A DNA stretch of 49,611 nt from Nitrosopumilaceae archaeon. GTDB lineage: Archaea > Thermoproteota > Nitrososphaeria > Nitrososphaerales > Nitrosopumilaceae. Under the pieces are notes generated by a model. The model made no database searches. It was not told the DNA's origin and saw only the letters and a list, made by a program, of their open reading frames with translations. Shown piece after piece: positions 1 to 6,512 of the stretch; the first letter of the stretch is position 1; every line of letters starts with the position of its first letter. The position numbers and the translations under genes are program-made. The DNA is taken from positions 1-49,611 of the forward strand of contig DASQHX010000002.1 in assembly GCA_035631875.1 (NCBI GenBank), in the 5' to 3' direction.

Positions 1-222
1 TCTACTACATCATCAGTATCATCTGGCGAAGTTGCACCAGCATATGCAACAACCAGCTCTACAGGTTATACTGGAAACAGATACTATGCAACAAGAGCAA
101 GATTGTCATATCACCCTCCAGATAAACAATACAAGGGTGAATCTGTGTCATCTCAAACTGTTAAAGTTGCAGAGCCGCCAAAACCAAAACGTGGTACACT
201 GCCCGCTGGCTGGAAACCCTAA
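1..222 (+). CDS. C-terminal fragment of an unknown protein, cut by the window edge
   Basis: The reading frame is open from base 1 to a TAA at 220-222 and gives 73 residues. The tail is rich in Ser, Thr, Tyr and Pro and ends in PKRGTLPAGWKP. No domain is recognisable. The composition fits a low-complexity tail of a surface or structural protein. An ATG at 32 in another frame is a shadow. The stop lies next to the end of the convergent peroxiredoxin gene. Confidence 0.55.
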   Translation, partial: STTSSVSSGEVAPAYATTSSTGYTGNRYYATRARLSYHPPDKQYKGESVSSQTVKVAEPPKPKRGTLPAGWKP

Positions 223-223
223 A

Positions 224-682
224 CTAATTTTTAAAAGCCTCTAGGACTTCTTGTGCATGTCCTGCAGGTTTTACTTTTTCAAAGACTCTGAAAATTTTCC
301 CTTTTTCATTTACTAAAAAAGTTGATCTGTTTACACCCATGTATTCACGACCCATGAATTGTTTTTTGCCCCATACGCCGAATTTCTTTGCAACGTCTTT
401 CTCCGTATCTGCAAGCAAGATAAATGGCACCTTCATTTTTTCGCCGAATTTCTTGTGAGATTCTTCGTCATCTGGACTTATTCCTAGTATATCAATATCT
501 GCATTCTTGAATTTCTTATAGTCTTGGGCAAACTCGGCTGCCTCTGTCGTGCATCCTGGAGTAAAGTCCTTTGGATAAAAATAAACAACATATTTTTTTC
601 CTTTTAAATCTGATTTTTTAACTAGCTTTCCAGTAGCGTCCTTTAATCTAAAATCTGGAACATCATCACCCTCTGCAAGCAT
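224..682 (-). CDS. bcp: Peroxiredoxin, Bcp/PrxQ type thiol peroxidase
   Basis: This 152-residue protein reduces hydrogen peroxide and organic hydroperoxides with thioredoxin-type donors in the cytoplasm. The AhpC/TSA fold is complete: the peroxidatic cysteine is C44 in the signature DFTPGCTTEA, and the conserved Arg lies in the later VNRSTFLV segment. The residue five positions after C44, where many PrxQ enzymes carry the resolving cysteine, is Ala. This copy therefore looks like a 1-Cys form or one that resolves through a partner. It is divergent from the aquaporin gene across a 77 bp promoter region. Peroxide detoxification and a channel that can pass small neutral solutes are a sensible pair, but the link is inferred from position only. 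Confidence 0.93.
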   Translation of the reverse strand: MLAEGDDVPDFRLKDATGKLVKKSDLKGKKYVVYFYPKDFTPGCTTEAAEFAQDYKKFKNADIDILGISPDDEESHKKFGEKMKVPFILLADTEKDVAKKFGVWGKKQFMGREYMGVNRSTFLVNEKGKIFRVFEKVKPAGHAQEVLEAFKN

Positions 683-727
683 AAGATACGTTTTTTCATT
701 CCCTAATTATTTTTTCTTATTCGAATG

Positions 728-736
728 TTTTATATG
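728..736 (+). promoter_or_regulatory. TATA box of the aquaporin gene
   Basis: The sequence TTTTATATG is centred about 28 bp before the ATG at 760. In archaea this spacing puts the transcription start at or a few bases before the start codon, so the aquaporin mRNA is probably leaderless. No Shine-Dalgarno sequence is visible. Confidence 0.5.
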
Positions 737-759
737 GTAATTCCAAAGGTGATTGACTG

Positions 760-1467
760 ATGGTAAATCCACGTGCATGGTTTGCAGAAGCTATCGCAAC
801 GTATGCTTTGGTTTTCTTTGGGCCACTAGCTATCATACTAGCCGCGGTCGCATTTGGGACTGGTCTGTCAATTCAAGCAATAGTTATGATATCTTTGGCA
901 CATGGTGCTGCAATTGGTTTGATGGTTTATACATTTGGTCATGTTTCTGGTGCTCACATTAATCCTGCTGTGACAATTTCCATGTTGGTTACAAGAAGAA
1001 TTGGAATCAAAGATGGCATTGCTTATATTATATTTCAGTTAATTGGTGCAATTACTGCTGCCGCATCACTTAAGGCAATCTTGCCAGATCTTGGTGCCAA
1101 GGTAAATTTTGGAACACAAGGTGGACCAAGTGAACTTTTAAACCATAGTGCTATCTCTGGTCTTGCCGTTGAAATTATTTTGACATTCTTCTTGGTTACT
1201 GTTATTTTCATGACTGCAGTTCACAAAAAAGCACCTGCAGGAATGTATGGTCTTGCCATTGGTGGCATGATATTTTTGATTCATCTAGTTGGTGTTCCAT
1301 TGACTGGTGCATCAGTAAATCCTGCAAGAACTTTTGGTCCAGCACTTATTTCGGGATACTGGGATTATCACTGGATTTACTGGGCAGGCCCAATTATTGG
1401 TGCAATAATAGCTGGTTTGATAATGAATTATGTCTTTGTAAAAAAGGCAGAACAGCAAGCGGCATAA
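760..1467 (+). CDS. Aquaporin (MIP family channel)
   Basis: This 235-residue channel has six predicted membrane helices and both NPA boxes (residues 68-70 in HINPAVT, 187-189 in SVNPART). It moves water or small neutral solutes across the cytoplasmic membrane. Aligning by eye around the NPA boxes puts H48 at the AQP1 Phe56 position, H175 at His180, A184 at Cys189 and R190 at Arg195. Two histidines in the aromatic/arginine filter are unlike the Phe-His-Cys-Arg of classical water channels. Plant TIP channels also carry His at the first site. The substrate is therefore open: water, ammonia, peroxide and small acids are all possible. The start is supported by the TATA box at 728-736. Confidence 0.93.
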   Translation: MVNPRAWFAEAIATYALVFFGPLAIILAAVAFGTGLSIQAIVMISLAHGAAIGLMVYTFGHVSGAHINPAVTISMLVTRRIGIKDGIAYIIFQLIGAITAAASLKAILPDLGAKVNFGTQGGPSELLNHSAISGLAVEIILTFFLVTVIFMTAVHKKAPAGMYGLAIGGMIFLIHLVGVPLTGASVNPARTFGPALISGYWDYHWIYWAGPIIGAIIAGLIMNYVFVKKAEQQAA

Positions 1468-1494
1468 ATTTCAAATCCTGAATTATTTGAAATG

Positions 1495-1501
1495 TATTAT
1501 A
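1495..1501 (+). promoter_or_regulatory. TATA box of the tRNA-Arg gene
   Basis: TATTATA lies 24 bp before the first base of the tRNA, the normal archaeal distance. The bases just after it (1501-1508) are complementary to the start of the tRNA. Confidence 0.4.
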
Positions 1502-1524
1502 ACGGGTCAAATGAAACTTCCAAT

Positions 1525-1599
1525 GGACCCGTTGCACAGCTTGGATAGTGCGGATGCTTGCGGAGCATCAGGTCGTGGGTTCGAGTCCCATCGGGCCCG
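1525..1599 (+). tRNA. tRNA-Arg, anticodon GCG
   Basis: A full cloverleaf can be drawn: acceptor GGACCCG with CGGGCCC, D stem GCAC/GTGC, anticodon stem GATGC/GCATC around the loop TTGCGGA (anticodon GCG, reads CGC/CGU), five-base variable loop, T stem GTGGG/CCCAT with loop TTCGAGT, and discriminator G. The length is 75 nt, there is no intron, and CCA is not encoded. The acceptor stem has one mismatch, A3 with C70 (bases 1527 and 1596). All other pairs are Watson-Crick or G-U. Confidence 0.93.
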
Positions 1600-1736
1600 C
1601 TTTCACTGTGAGTGCGAGTCCTGACTATTTTTGATTACAATCTTGCCATTTGGCAAAATAAAAGGACAAAATACTTGTGTTTTCAGCTGATGATGTTAAA
1701 AGTATGAAATAAAAAAATCAGATATTGATTTATGTT

Positions 1737-2276
1737 CTATAATGAGTGGCCGCAATTATGGCAAAACTTGGCATCTGAATTTTTTGATGCGCCACAAGAA
1801 GAACATCTGTGTGAACTAGGATTGTATAATGGTATTGTAATAGTCTCTGGCTTTGAAGTAGTTTGGTTATTTTCAACCGACGTATTTGCATATTTTTCCA
1901 ACAGAAGTGAATTTGATGAAACAATTTTTGGTGGAATTGTATGCTTGGTTGGTTTTGGTGACTCGTTTCTGATCTGTGTAGTGGCAAAAACGTTTCTTTG
2001 TTGAACTTGGACTGTAGATGGCCTTTGTTGTTGAACCTGAACTGTATCTGGTCTTTGTTGATAAATCAGTGACGGGGCTGTTATTTCTATATCGTGGATT
2101 CCTTTTGTAGAATGTTCTTTTTCTTCTTGCATTTTTTCAGCTGATCCCTCCATAATCTCACTATAATAGAAGGACACTAGGTGCTCCATTGTTTTTTTCA
2201 GACTCAGATCAAGCTTCTCAGAAATCTCTTTTAGCCACATATAGTGTTCAGTGCCTATTGGTACGCTTATAGCCAT
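1737..2276 (-). CDS. Unknown protein with helical N-terminus and C-terminal zinc ribbon
   Basis: I start this at an internal ATG (residue 16 of the longest frame), where the conserved-looking MAISVPIGTEHYMWL begins. The product is 179 residues. The first 45 residues form a strand followed by two amphipathic helices, a size and layout compatible with a ribbon-helix-helix-like DNA-binding or dimerisation unit. A Gln-rich linker contains two copies of QQRPxTVQVQQ. The C-terminus carries CSSCG and CHNCG, a double-CxxC zinc ribbon. A DNA-binding or adaptor protein is a fair guess, but I do not recognise a named family. Confidence 0.6.
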   Translation of the reverse strand: MAISVPIGTEHYMWLKEISEKLDLSLKKTMEHLVSFYYSEIMEGSAEKMQEEKEHSTKGIHDIEITAPSLIYQQRPDTVQVQQQRPSTVQVQQRNVFATTQIRNESPKPTKHTIPPKIVSSNSLLLEKYANTSVENNQTTSKPETITIPLYNPSSHRCSSCGASKNSDAKFCHNCGHSL

Positions 2277-2567
2277 GGAAGGATAATCTTTTTTGTTCGT
2301 ATAAGAACTAGGGTGTATCATAGTTGTACAAACAGTCGTATATGACTAATCTAGAATAGTCTCATTCTTGGGAAACATTTTCAGAGATTGGCATTTCTGA
2401 TTCTTTTTCAGTTATGTGAATTTTCAACCTTTGAGGGTAACAACTCATGATTAGTAATACATCCTCTCTAACAAAAAGCCAAGTGTGTATTCGTTGGTTA
2501 CAGACTCTAACCTTGAGGTTCAGATTTGCTCAGAATTTAAAAATAAAAAAGAAAAAGCTCCTTTACA

Positions 2568-3008
2568 CTAGTTTCGTGCAGGTGTGCATGCTTGAATCCA
2601 GTATTGCAGTACGCCTTGGTTTAGACCAGTAAACATTTTTGCATTCTCGTTGAATGTGTTTATTGCTTGCTGAGTAGCATCAATTGCAGCCAGCACTACT
2701 TTATTTTGTACTGCTTGTGCCTTGATGATTTCTTCAGTTACGTCGTTTGCCATCTTTACGATAGCTGCTGGAACACTTGTGTTTATGCCAGCTTTTGTTG
2801 CAAATTCATGATTTATGGAAATGGCTGATTCTGTTGCCTTTTGCCATGCTGCAACGTAAGAACGCTGAAGATTTGTTATTGATTGATGGTATTGTGGTAT
2901 TGTTTTTTCTACCTCATCAAAAAATCTATCTGCGTTATGCTTGTATACTGAGTGGATTTCTTTTGATTCTGTATGGAACTCTTTTGGTTCCGGTGTTGAT
3001 TTACTCAT
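2568..3008 (-). CDS. Phasin-like all-helical protein
   Basis: This 146-residue acidic, cysteine-poor protein (one Cys near the end) is made almost entirely of long amphipathic helices with regular hydrophobic spacing (residues 25-130). There is no signal peptide or membrane segment. The helix pattern, size and Gln/Ala/Asn-rich end resemble phasins, the coat proteins of polyhydroxyalkanoate granules. Some Nitrososphaerota carry PHA synthase genes, but none lies in this window, so the role is inferred from shape only. It has its own promoter (TATA at 3031-3040). The gene at 12038-12391 encodes another short helical protein of similar character. Confidence 0.5.
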   Translation of the reverse strand: MSKSTPEPKEFHTESKEIHSVYKHNADRFFDEVEKTIPQYHQSITNLQRSYVAAWQKATESAISINHEFATKAGINTSVPAAIVKMANDVTEEIIKAQAVQNKVVLAAIDATQQAINTFNENAKMFTGLNQGVLQYWIQACTPARN

Positions 3009-3030
3009 GTATTCCTATAGTTGGTATCAG

Positions 3031-3057
3031 CATATATACCTATTGGTAGTGATTGGT
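3031..3057 (-). promoter_or_regulatory. Promoter of the phasin-like gene with two ATTGGT half-sites
   Basis: On the minus strand GGTATATATG ends about 24 bp before the ATG at 3008, a well-placed TATA box. Just upstream (3042-3047 and 3052-3057, plus-strand reading) are two direct copies of ATTGGT ten bases apart. This is the half-site of the palindrome at the MarR gene at 19.8 kb. Confidence 0.4.
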
Positions 3058-3180
3058 AATTAAAACCAACAGCCATAAGAGTTGAAACTATGCCTTTGAT
3101 CCGTTTTTTGCATGAGTTACAAATGGTAGAATGCAAATCAAAAAATAATGTCTCTATGCCTATTTGTAAATGATAAACAT

Positions 3181-3275
3181 AGAGGTAGCGATGATATTGT
3201 TTAGCCGATAAAGTTGGGCTAGAGTCTGTAATCGCTCGGGAGTAAGCTCTGACACTTGTTTCTCGGTATGATGTT
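3181..3275 (+). ncRNA. Candidate structured RNA in an intergenic region
   Basis: This 95-base segment is visibly less AT-rich than its surroundings and has no reading frame. AGCGAT (3187-3192) pairs with ATCGCT (3231-3236). Nested inside, TAGCC (3202-3206) pairs with GGCTA (3217-3221) around a ten-base loop. Downstream lies CTCGGGAG (3235-3242), an octamer that also occurs in the folded segment at 12.4 kb. The strand is assumed because the fold exists on both. C/D-box motifs are only approximate, so I do not call it a guide RNA. The rest of 3009-3338 holds only the phasin promoter and AT-rich sequence. Confidence 0.28.
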
Positions 3276-3428
3276 AATTGATTTTAAAGATTAAATGCAA
3301 ATTATTCTATCTATGAATCAATTATAATTTAACATTTTTTGATCGTCTTGCTATATTGGTTTCATAGTTCTATGAATTATCAAAAAAACCATAGAATACA
3401 CTTAGATAAAAAGAAACAAAGTAAGTCG

Positions 3429-3845
3429 ATGATGATTATTACAAACCATAAAATTCTGTTATTAATTGGGTTTTCAATTATGACTCCTGGTTTTCTTATG
3501 AATGCGTATGCCAGTGATCCAGAAAATTATAAACCGGAAATAACTTTGATTGCAGGTGTGTCAATTGATCAAATAGATTCAAATTATAAAAATCTGACAA
3601 TAGACCATACTAAAGATGCTTATGTTGTTTATTTGGATGGAAACAATCTGTCTACAAAATACACATCAGGAAATTCATTGATTGGCGATTCATCATTTGA
3701 GAATATTGTGATTGAAGGAAATTGTTTGAATTCATATGATGTTCCGACTAGAACACAAACAAACGATATGTGTCAACAAGATATCTATTTTCCAGTGCAA
3801 TATTGGACAGAAACACAAATTGGCAAGTTTATAATATTACAATAA
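3429..3845 (+). CDS. Small secreted protein of unknown function
   Basis: The longest frame begins at 3339, but a typical signal peptide begins at the internal MMIITNHKILLL, so I start at 3429. A hydrophobic core of about 15 residues ends at AYA-S, a good signal peptidase I site. The mature part (about 110 residues) is rich in Asn, Asp, Ser and Thr, with two cysteines near the end (NCLNS and MCQQD) that could form a disulfide. No known domain is seen. Confidence 0.6.
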   Translation: MMIITNHKILLLIGFSIMTPGFLMNAYASDPENYKPEITLIAGVSIDQIDSNYKNLTIDHTKDAYVVYLDGNNLSTKYTSGNSLIGDSSFENIVIEGNCLNSYDVPTRTQTNDMCQQDIYFPVQYWTETQIGKFIILQ

Positions 3846-3883
3846 GTGTGTAAGATACATCAATTTTAAAAAGGTTGAACGAA

Positions 3884-4099
3884 TTAGAGAACTTTCTCAC
3901 GTCTATATCTGTTCTTAATGTATCTGGTATGAAATTGTCCATGAGATGATATTGACTTTACTAAGTCTTCATAGATCTTTTTTGGTACACTAAAGTACTG
4001 GTAGATTCCACCATGATGAAATTCTATTTCTAATATTTGGGTTGATTCATTATAGCCAACTGATCTAAGATCACTCGATTTAATTCGTATTCTTTCCAT
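3884..4099 (-). CDS. KTSC-domain protein
   Basis: The 71-residue product (start MERIRIKSSDLRS) matches the KTSC domain from end to end: S-S-x-L-x-S-V-G-Y, then LEIEFHHGGIYQYFSVP, then Y-x-x-L and the final HTRYIKNRY segment. KTSC domains are short beta-rich modules found alone or fused to RNA- or nucleotide-processing enzymes, and their biochemical role is not established. A second ATG three codons upstream is possible. Confidence 0.75.
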   Translation of the reverse strand: MERIRIKSSDLRSVGYNESTQILEIEFHHGGIYQYFSVPKKIYEDLVKSISSHGQFHTRYIKNRYRREKVL

Positions 4100-4134
4100 A
4101 TTTCTCAAATTTTATGAAAACTATCTTTAATAAT

Positions 4135-4341
4135 CTAACTCGTGGAATCCAACGGTCGCGCTAAACTTTTTGGATTTTTGTTGAATTTGCTTACTATGTA
4201 TTGTACTTTATCATCGCCTTCCGGTAAGGGATTGGCACAATGTCCGCATTTTGGCAAAGTAACTACTGCGTCATAATCAATCTCTCCAATGAATCTATCA
4301 CACTTGGAACAACGTACTGATTTTTTATCATAAATATTCAT
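4135..4341 (-). CDS. Small zinc-ribbon protein
   Basis: In 68 residues it carries CSKC (residues 11-14) and CGHC (32-35), two CxxC knuckles spaced as in a zinc ribbon, followed by a basic tail. There is no membrane segment. It could bind nucleic acid or a protein partner. It is probably transcribed alone, because the next minus-strand gene upstream is over 240 bp away. Confidence 0.6.
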   Translation of the reverse strand: MNIYDKKSVRCSKCDRFIGEIDYDAVVTLPKCGHCANPLPEGDDKVQYIVSKFNKNPKSLARPLDSTS

Positions 4342-4446
4342 TATACTGTCTTATACGCGCTCATCTCTAATAAACTGGCTTGATGTGTGATTTACAGTTG
4401 TGAAGAACCCATTAATTTTATAGGTATTACAGTTTCAACACAGTAA

Positions 4447-4548
4447 TTGTCTGAAGAAAATAACGCCGATAAAAATGAAAAAGATACGGAGTATTTAGAC
4501 GAAAGTTATGATGATGACACCAAAACAGATCAAGTGGAGGAAGATTAG
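4447..4548 (+). CDS. Acidic micropeptide, 33 aa, TTG start
   Basis: A frame from TTG (4447) to TAG (4548) encodes MSEENNADKNEK followed by an Asp/Glu-rich tail ending DQVEED. A TATA-like TTTATAGG lies about 30 bp upstream, which fits a leaderless TTG start like that of the gene at 9859. Net charge is strongly negative and no fold is predicted. It may be real because of the start context and codon pattern, but it is short enough to be chance. Confidence 0.35.
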   Translation: MSEENNADKNEKDTEYLDESYDDDTKTDQVEED

Positions 4549-4591
4549 TTAATTTTTCATTCCATTGATTGTAATGACAATCCTTGAAGAA

Positions 4592-5620
4592 TTATTCTTG
4601 TTTTGCTTTGTCGGCGTTTGATTTTTCATTTTGAATTGCTTTTTTTGTACTTTCTAAATATGCTATGGTAGTTCCCAAGTTTCCAAATCCCATTGAATTA
4701 AGTGATTCTGATGGCACCATAATTATGGTATTACCTTGTACCTTGATTGATTCATACAACATGTTGGATTGTCTTAACGCGTATGCAACAGGATTATCAG
4801 CATATACTTTTGCTGCCTCTAGAAATTTTTGTGCAACCAGAACTTCGGACTCTCCATATGTCACTCTAGCACTTTTTTCACGTTCGGCCTGAGCTTGCAT
4901 TGACATTGCAGATTCCAACTCTTGTGGTATTATGACTTGGCGAATCTCAACACCTGTTACTTCGACTCCCCAATTACTTGCCTCGCTTTCTATTGTGGTT
5001 CTAATATGGGCATTGATTTCTTCCCTTTTTGAAAGTACATCTTGGAATAATGAAGAACCTATGTTATTACGGAGCGTAGTCTGAGAAACCTGTTGGATCA
5101 TATTGTTAAAGTTCTCGACATTTAATATGGCATCTTTCGCTCGTTGTTCAATTATTTTGTAACGAAGTATGGCATCGATGGTTACTGGAACATTATCTTT
5201 TGTAAGCATCCTTTCTGCTTTGAACTCGCTTACTTTTTCTCTGACATCCACTACGAGAATATTGTCTGCAAAAGGCAGTCTAGTTTGAACACCAGGACCG
5301 ACCTGTTTGTGATATTTTCCCAGTCTTAGTATTATCGCTCTTTCATATTGTTTGATTATCATAAGAAATGCTGAAACAATAACTATGACCCCTGCAGCTA
5401 TTGCAAGATAGATTATTGTCTCGTTTTGATAGGAAATACCAATGCCGATGCCAATGATTAGAATTAGTATTCCTATTATGACGTGAGAACCAGATCCTTT
5501 TTGATTTACAAATTTGTGTACAAAATCATATTGTTGATATCCGCTAGACAATTCTTTGTCTTGTACTCCTTTGCGCCGAGTCCAATTCTTGATTCTGCAT
5601 GCTTTACCTGTCTCATCCAA
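4592..5620 (-). CDS. Stomatin/prohibitin-family (slipin) membrane protein
   Basis: This protein (up to 342 residues) has two membrane segments (about 46-65 and 70-88), then an SPFH/Band 7 domain beginning IIKQYERAIILRLGKY, and a C-terminal helical region with the conserved AEREKSARVTYGESEVLVAQKF-type stretch. Slipins form oligomers on the cytoplasmic face of membranes and often work with an NfeD or serine-protease partner. No nfeD is adjacent. A TATA-like sequence lies just before the ATG, so the true start may be the in-frame TTG of residue 24 (5551), which gives MSSGYQQYDF. Confidence 0.88.
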   Translation of the reverse strand: MDETGKACRIKNWTRRKGVQDKELSSGYQQYDFVHKFVNQKGSGSHVIIGILILIIGIGIGISYQNETIIYLAIAAGVIVIVSAFLMIIKQYERAIILRLGKYHKQVGPGVQTRLPFADNILVVDVREKVSEFKAERMLTKDNVPVTIDAILRYKIIEQRAKDAILNVENFNNMIQQVSQTTLRNNIGSSLFQDVLSKREEINAHIRTTIESEASNWGVEVTGVEIRQVIIPQELESAMSMQAQAEREKSARVTYGESEVLVAQKFLEAAKVYADNPVAYALRQSNMLYESIKVQGNTIIMVPSESLNSMGFGNLGTTIAYLESTKKAIQNEKSNADKAKQE

Positions 5621-5749
5621 GTATAAAAATCAATGATCCCCAAAACATGAAAACAAACTAGAAATCAACCATTAAATGCAACGGTATCCATATACAATAT
5701 TGTTACAAAATGTTTCCTGTAATGGAATGTTAAGAAATATGGTGGTATC

Positions 5750-6025
5750 ATGGACAAGGTGAAATTTTTTGCAATCTTTATTCCAGTATTAATTGGACTG
5801 GCATTTTTATTTAGAATATTAATTCCAATAGCAATTGCAGCGGTCGCTATTTGTATTATAACAATGGTTTTGTTTGGCAAGAAAAACGAAGCTGGCGGAT
5901 TTTTTAGAACAATGAGAGCACGAGAGCCTACTAAATTTGTCTGCATAGAGTGTGGCTATTACCACAATGAAAATGCCTGCCCAAAATGTGGCTCTAAAAT
6001 AAAAAAATATTATTCCAAGACATAA
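5750..6025 (+). CDS. Membrane-anchored zinc-ribbon protein
   Basis: This 91-residue protein has two closely spaced hydrophobic helices (residues 6-22 and 24-42), then a basic linker, then a C-terminal CIECGYY and CPKCGSK zinc ribbon that should face the cytoplasm. It is divergent from the slipin gene. Its TAA overlaps an ATG of the next frame by one base, so the two are probably co-transcribed. No family name is recognised. Confidence 0.65.
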   Translation: MDKVKFFAIFIPVLIGLAFLFRILIPIAIAAVAICIITMVLFGKKNEAGGFFRTMRAREPTKFVCIECGYYHNENACPKCGSKIKKYYSKT

Positions 6026-6063
6026 TGAAAAGAGATATCAGTCAAGGTGGTTTTGAATATATA

Positions 6064-6207
6064 ATGTCAGACGAGAAAAAGAAGATAAAAACAACACAAG
6101 AGGACTATGATAAGGCTCTGGCCTCAGAAGATCCAACTAAAATTACAAAAGAAGAGCAGGAAAGACTAACTCGTGAAGCAGTAAAGAAATTCAAATCTCT
6201 ATCTTGA
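6064..6207 (+). CDS. Small charged soluble protein
   Basis: From the ATG at 6064 the product is MSDEKKKIKTTQ and so on, 47 residues, strongly charged and helical, with a tail REAVKKFKSLS. A longer version starts at 6025 inside the stop codon of the preceding gene (TAATG), which would allow coupled translation and adds 13 residues. I prefer 6064 because MSDE openings are common among these small proteins. The function is unknown. Confidence 0.5.
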   Translation: MSDEKKKIKTTQEDYDKALASEDPTKITKEEQERLTREAVKKFKSLS

Positions 6208-6211
6208 TTTC

Positions 6212-6349
6212 ATGGATTATCAATATGTTATACTAGAAATGGTTTTACTTGGAGGCATGACTGCTGCAGCAATTAATTTGTGGTTATATACACTGTTTTT
6301 CCTTTCTTCTACATCTTTCAAATCAAATCTGCACGAATCTGGGTCTTGA
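6212..6349 (+). CDS. Possible small membrane protein, 45 aa
   Basis: An ATG frame (6212-6349) reads MDYQYVILEMVLLGGMTAA and continues as one hydrophobic helix to about residue 32, ending in a polar tail. It lies 4 bp after the previous stop on the same strand, so it could be the last gene of the 5750 operon. A single membrane helix and close spacing are the only support. The remainder of 6350-6512 is AT-rich with no gene. Confidence 0.35.
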   Translation: MDYQYVILEMVLLGGMTAAAINLWLYTLFFLSSTSFKSNLHESGS

Positions 6350-6512
6350 AAGCCTCCACTTTTTAGATAACATTATTGCAAGATTAAACAAATTCTTTTT
6401 TCTTTTTCAATCTCTAATCATATCATTATACATAACAATTGAACATTAGATCATAAAAAACGAACTTAAAATTATGCCTACATTTTAGCAATAAAATAGA
6501 GAATACAAACTA

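Noticed and set aside
2447-2632. Plus-strand open frame overlapping the end of the phasin-like gene
   Set aside because: Runs antisense into a well-supported gene and has no domain. A short hairpin AACC-TTGA-GGTT in the same area is too weak to call.
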